Program-made: the position numbers and the translations under genes | Part shown: positions 5,570 to 5,695 of the stretch, piece by piece | How positions within the stretch are numbered: position 1 is the stretch's first letter | Layout of the letters: each line of letters starts with the position of its first letter | NCBI GenBank assembly: GCA_003483125.1 | Contig: DMWU01000148.1 | Coordinates: forward strand, 1-5,695 | Length of the DNA stretch: 5,695 nucleotides | From: Erythrobacter sp. | GTDB taxonomy: Bacteria; Pseudomonadota; Alphaproteobacteria; Sphingomonadales; Sphingomonadaceae | Reading direction: 5' to 3' | Notes under the pieces: generated by a model | What the model saw: the letters and a program-made list of their open reading frames with translations, nothing else | What the model was told of the DNA's origin: nothing | The model's database searches: none

Positions 5570-5695
5570 ATGAGTCGTTCCGATCCTTCTTTGCGCAAGC
5601 TGGGTAAAGCTTGCGATGTGGCAGTGCTGGCTGCTTCGCGCGCGCGGCATTGGCGCACGGGATTGGCGGCGCCCTCTCACAACGAGGGTTTCGGC
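5570..5695 (+). CDS. Unidentified ORF, 5' portion (candidate SOS-regulated gene; 3' end outside window)
   Basis: An open frame of 42 codons starts at ATG 5570 and continues past the right edge without a stop. An in-frame TAA at 5561-5563 makes this ATG the first possible start. The visible N-terminus (MSRSDPSLRKLGKACDVAVL, then AASRARHWRTGLAAPSHNEG) is basic and not a signal peptide. It has one cysteine (C15) and is predicted cytoplasmic. I do not recognise the family, and 42 residues are too few to assign one. There is no good Shine-Dalgarno sequence. Together with the promoter position this suggests a leaderless or near-leaderless mRNA. It follows a terminator, has its own promoter, and sits under a LexA-type operator, so a role in DNA repair, mutagenesis or cell-cycle delay is plausible but is inference only. 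A minus-strand ORF over the same bases also crosses the terminator and is less credible. Confidence 0.55.
   Translation, partial: MSRSDPSLRKLGKACDVAVLAASRARHWRTGLAAPSHNEGFG

Noticed and set aside
5461..5658. A 65-codon minus-strand ORF at the right edge
   Set aside because: It covers the permease terminator and the promoter/LexA box, and has no recognisable features. The plus-strand ORF from 5570 fits the regulatory signals better.

Overview
The window looks like chromosomal DNA from an alphaproteobacterium, most likely of the order Sphingomonadales (Erythrobacter/Sphingomonas-like). The clues are the moderately high GC, a PanB whose N-terminus resembles sphingomonad orthologues, a PrsR-type sigma-54 activator of the kind found beside PEP-CTERM/exosortase loci, and a GAAC-N7-GAAC element matching the alphaproteobacterial LexA operator. 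The taxonomic call is inference from protein character and one regulatory site, not from a database match.

Layout, left to right. The window opens inside the C-terminal two thirds of a sigma-54-dependent response regulator (prsR-like, +). A 321-residue bile acid:sodium symporter-like membrane protein (+) follows. Its 3' end overlaps by 29 bp the 3' end of a convergent DUF475/TerC-superfamily membrane protein (-). Upstream of that gene and on the same strand lies panB (-), the first committed enzyme of pantothenate/CoA synthesis. A 155-bp divergent intergenic region holding a perfect 6-bp inverted repeat separates panB from an APC-family amino acid permease (+), which ends in a clear rho-independent terminator. 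After the terminator comes a promoter whose -10 element lies inside a perfect LexA-type box, directly ahead of an unidentified ORF (+) that runs off the right edge.

Most of the window is ordinary housekeeping and transport sequence. There is no mobile element, CRISPR array, rRNA or tRNA that I can see. The genes do not form one pathway: they look like four or five independent transcription units, with three multi-pass transporters around panB. The most informative non-coding signal is the right-hand edge, where a candidate SOS-controlled, possibly leaderless gene of unknown function begins. The left edge suggests that an exopolysaccharide/exosortase (PEP-CTERM) locus lies just outside the window.
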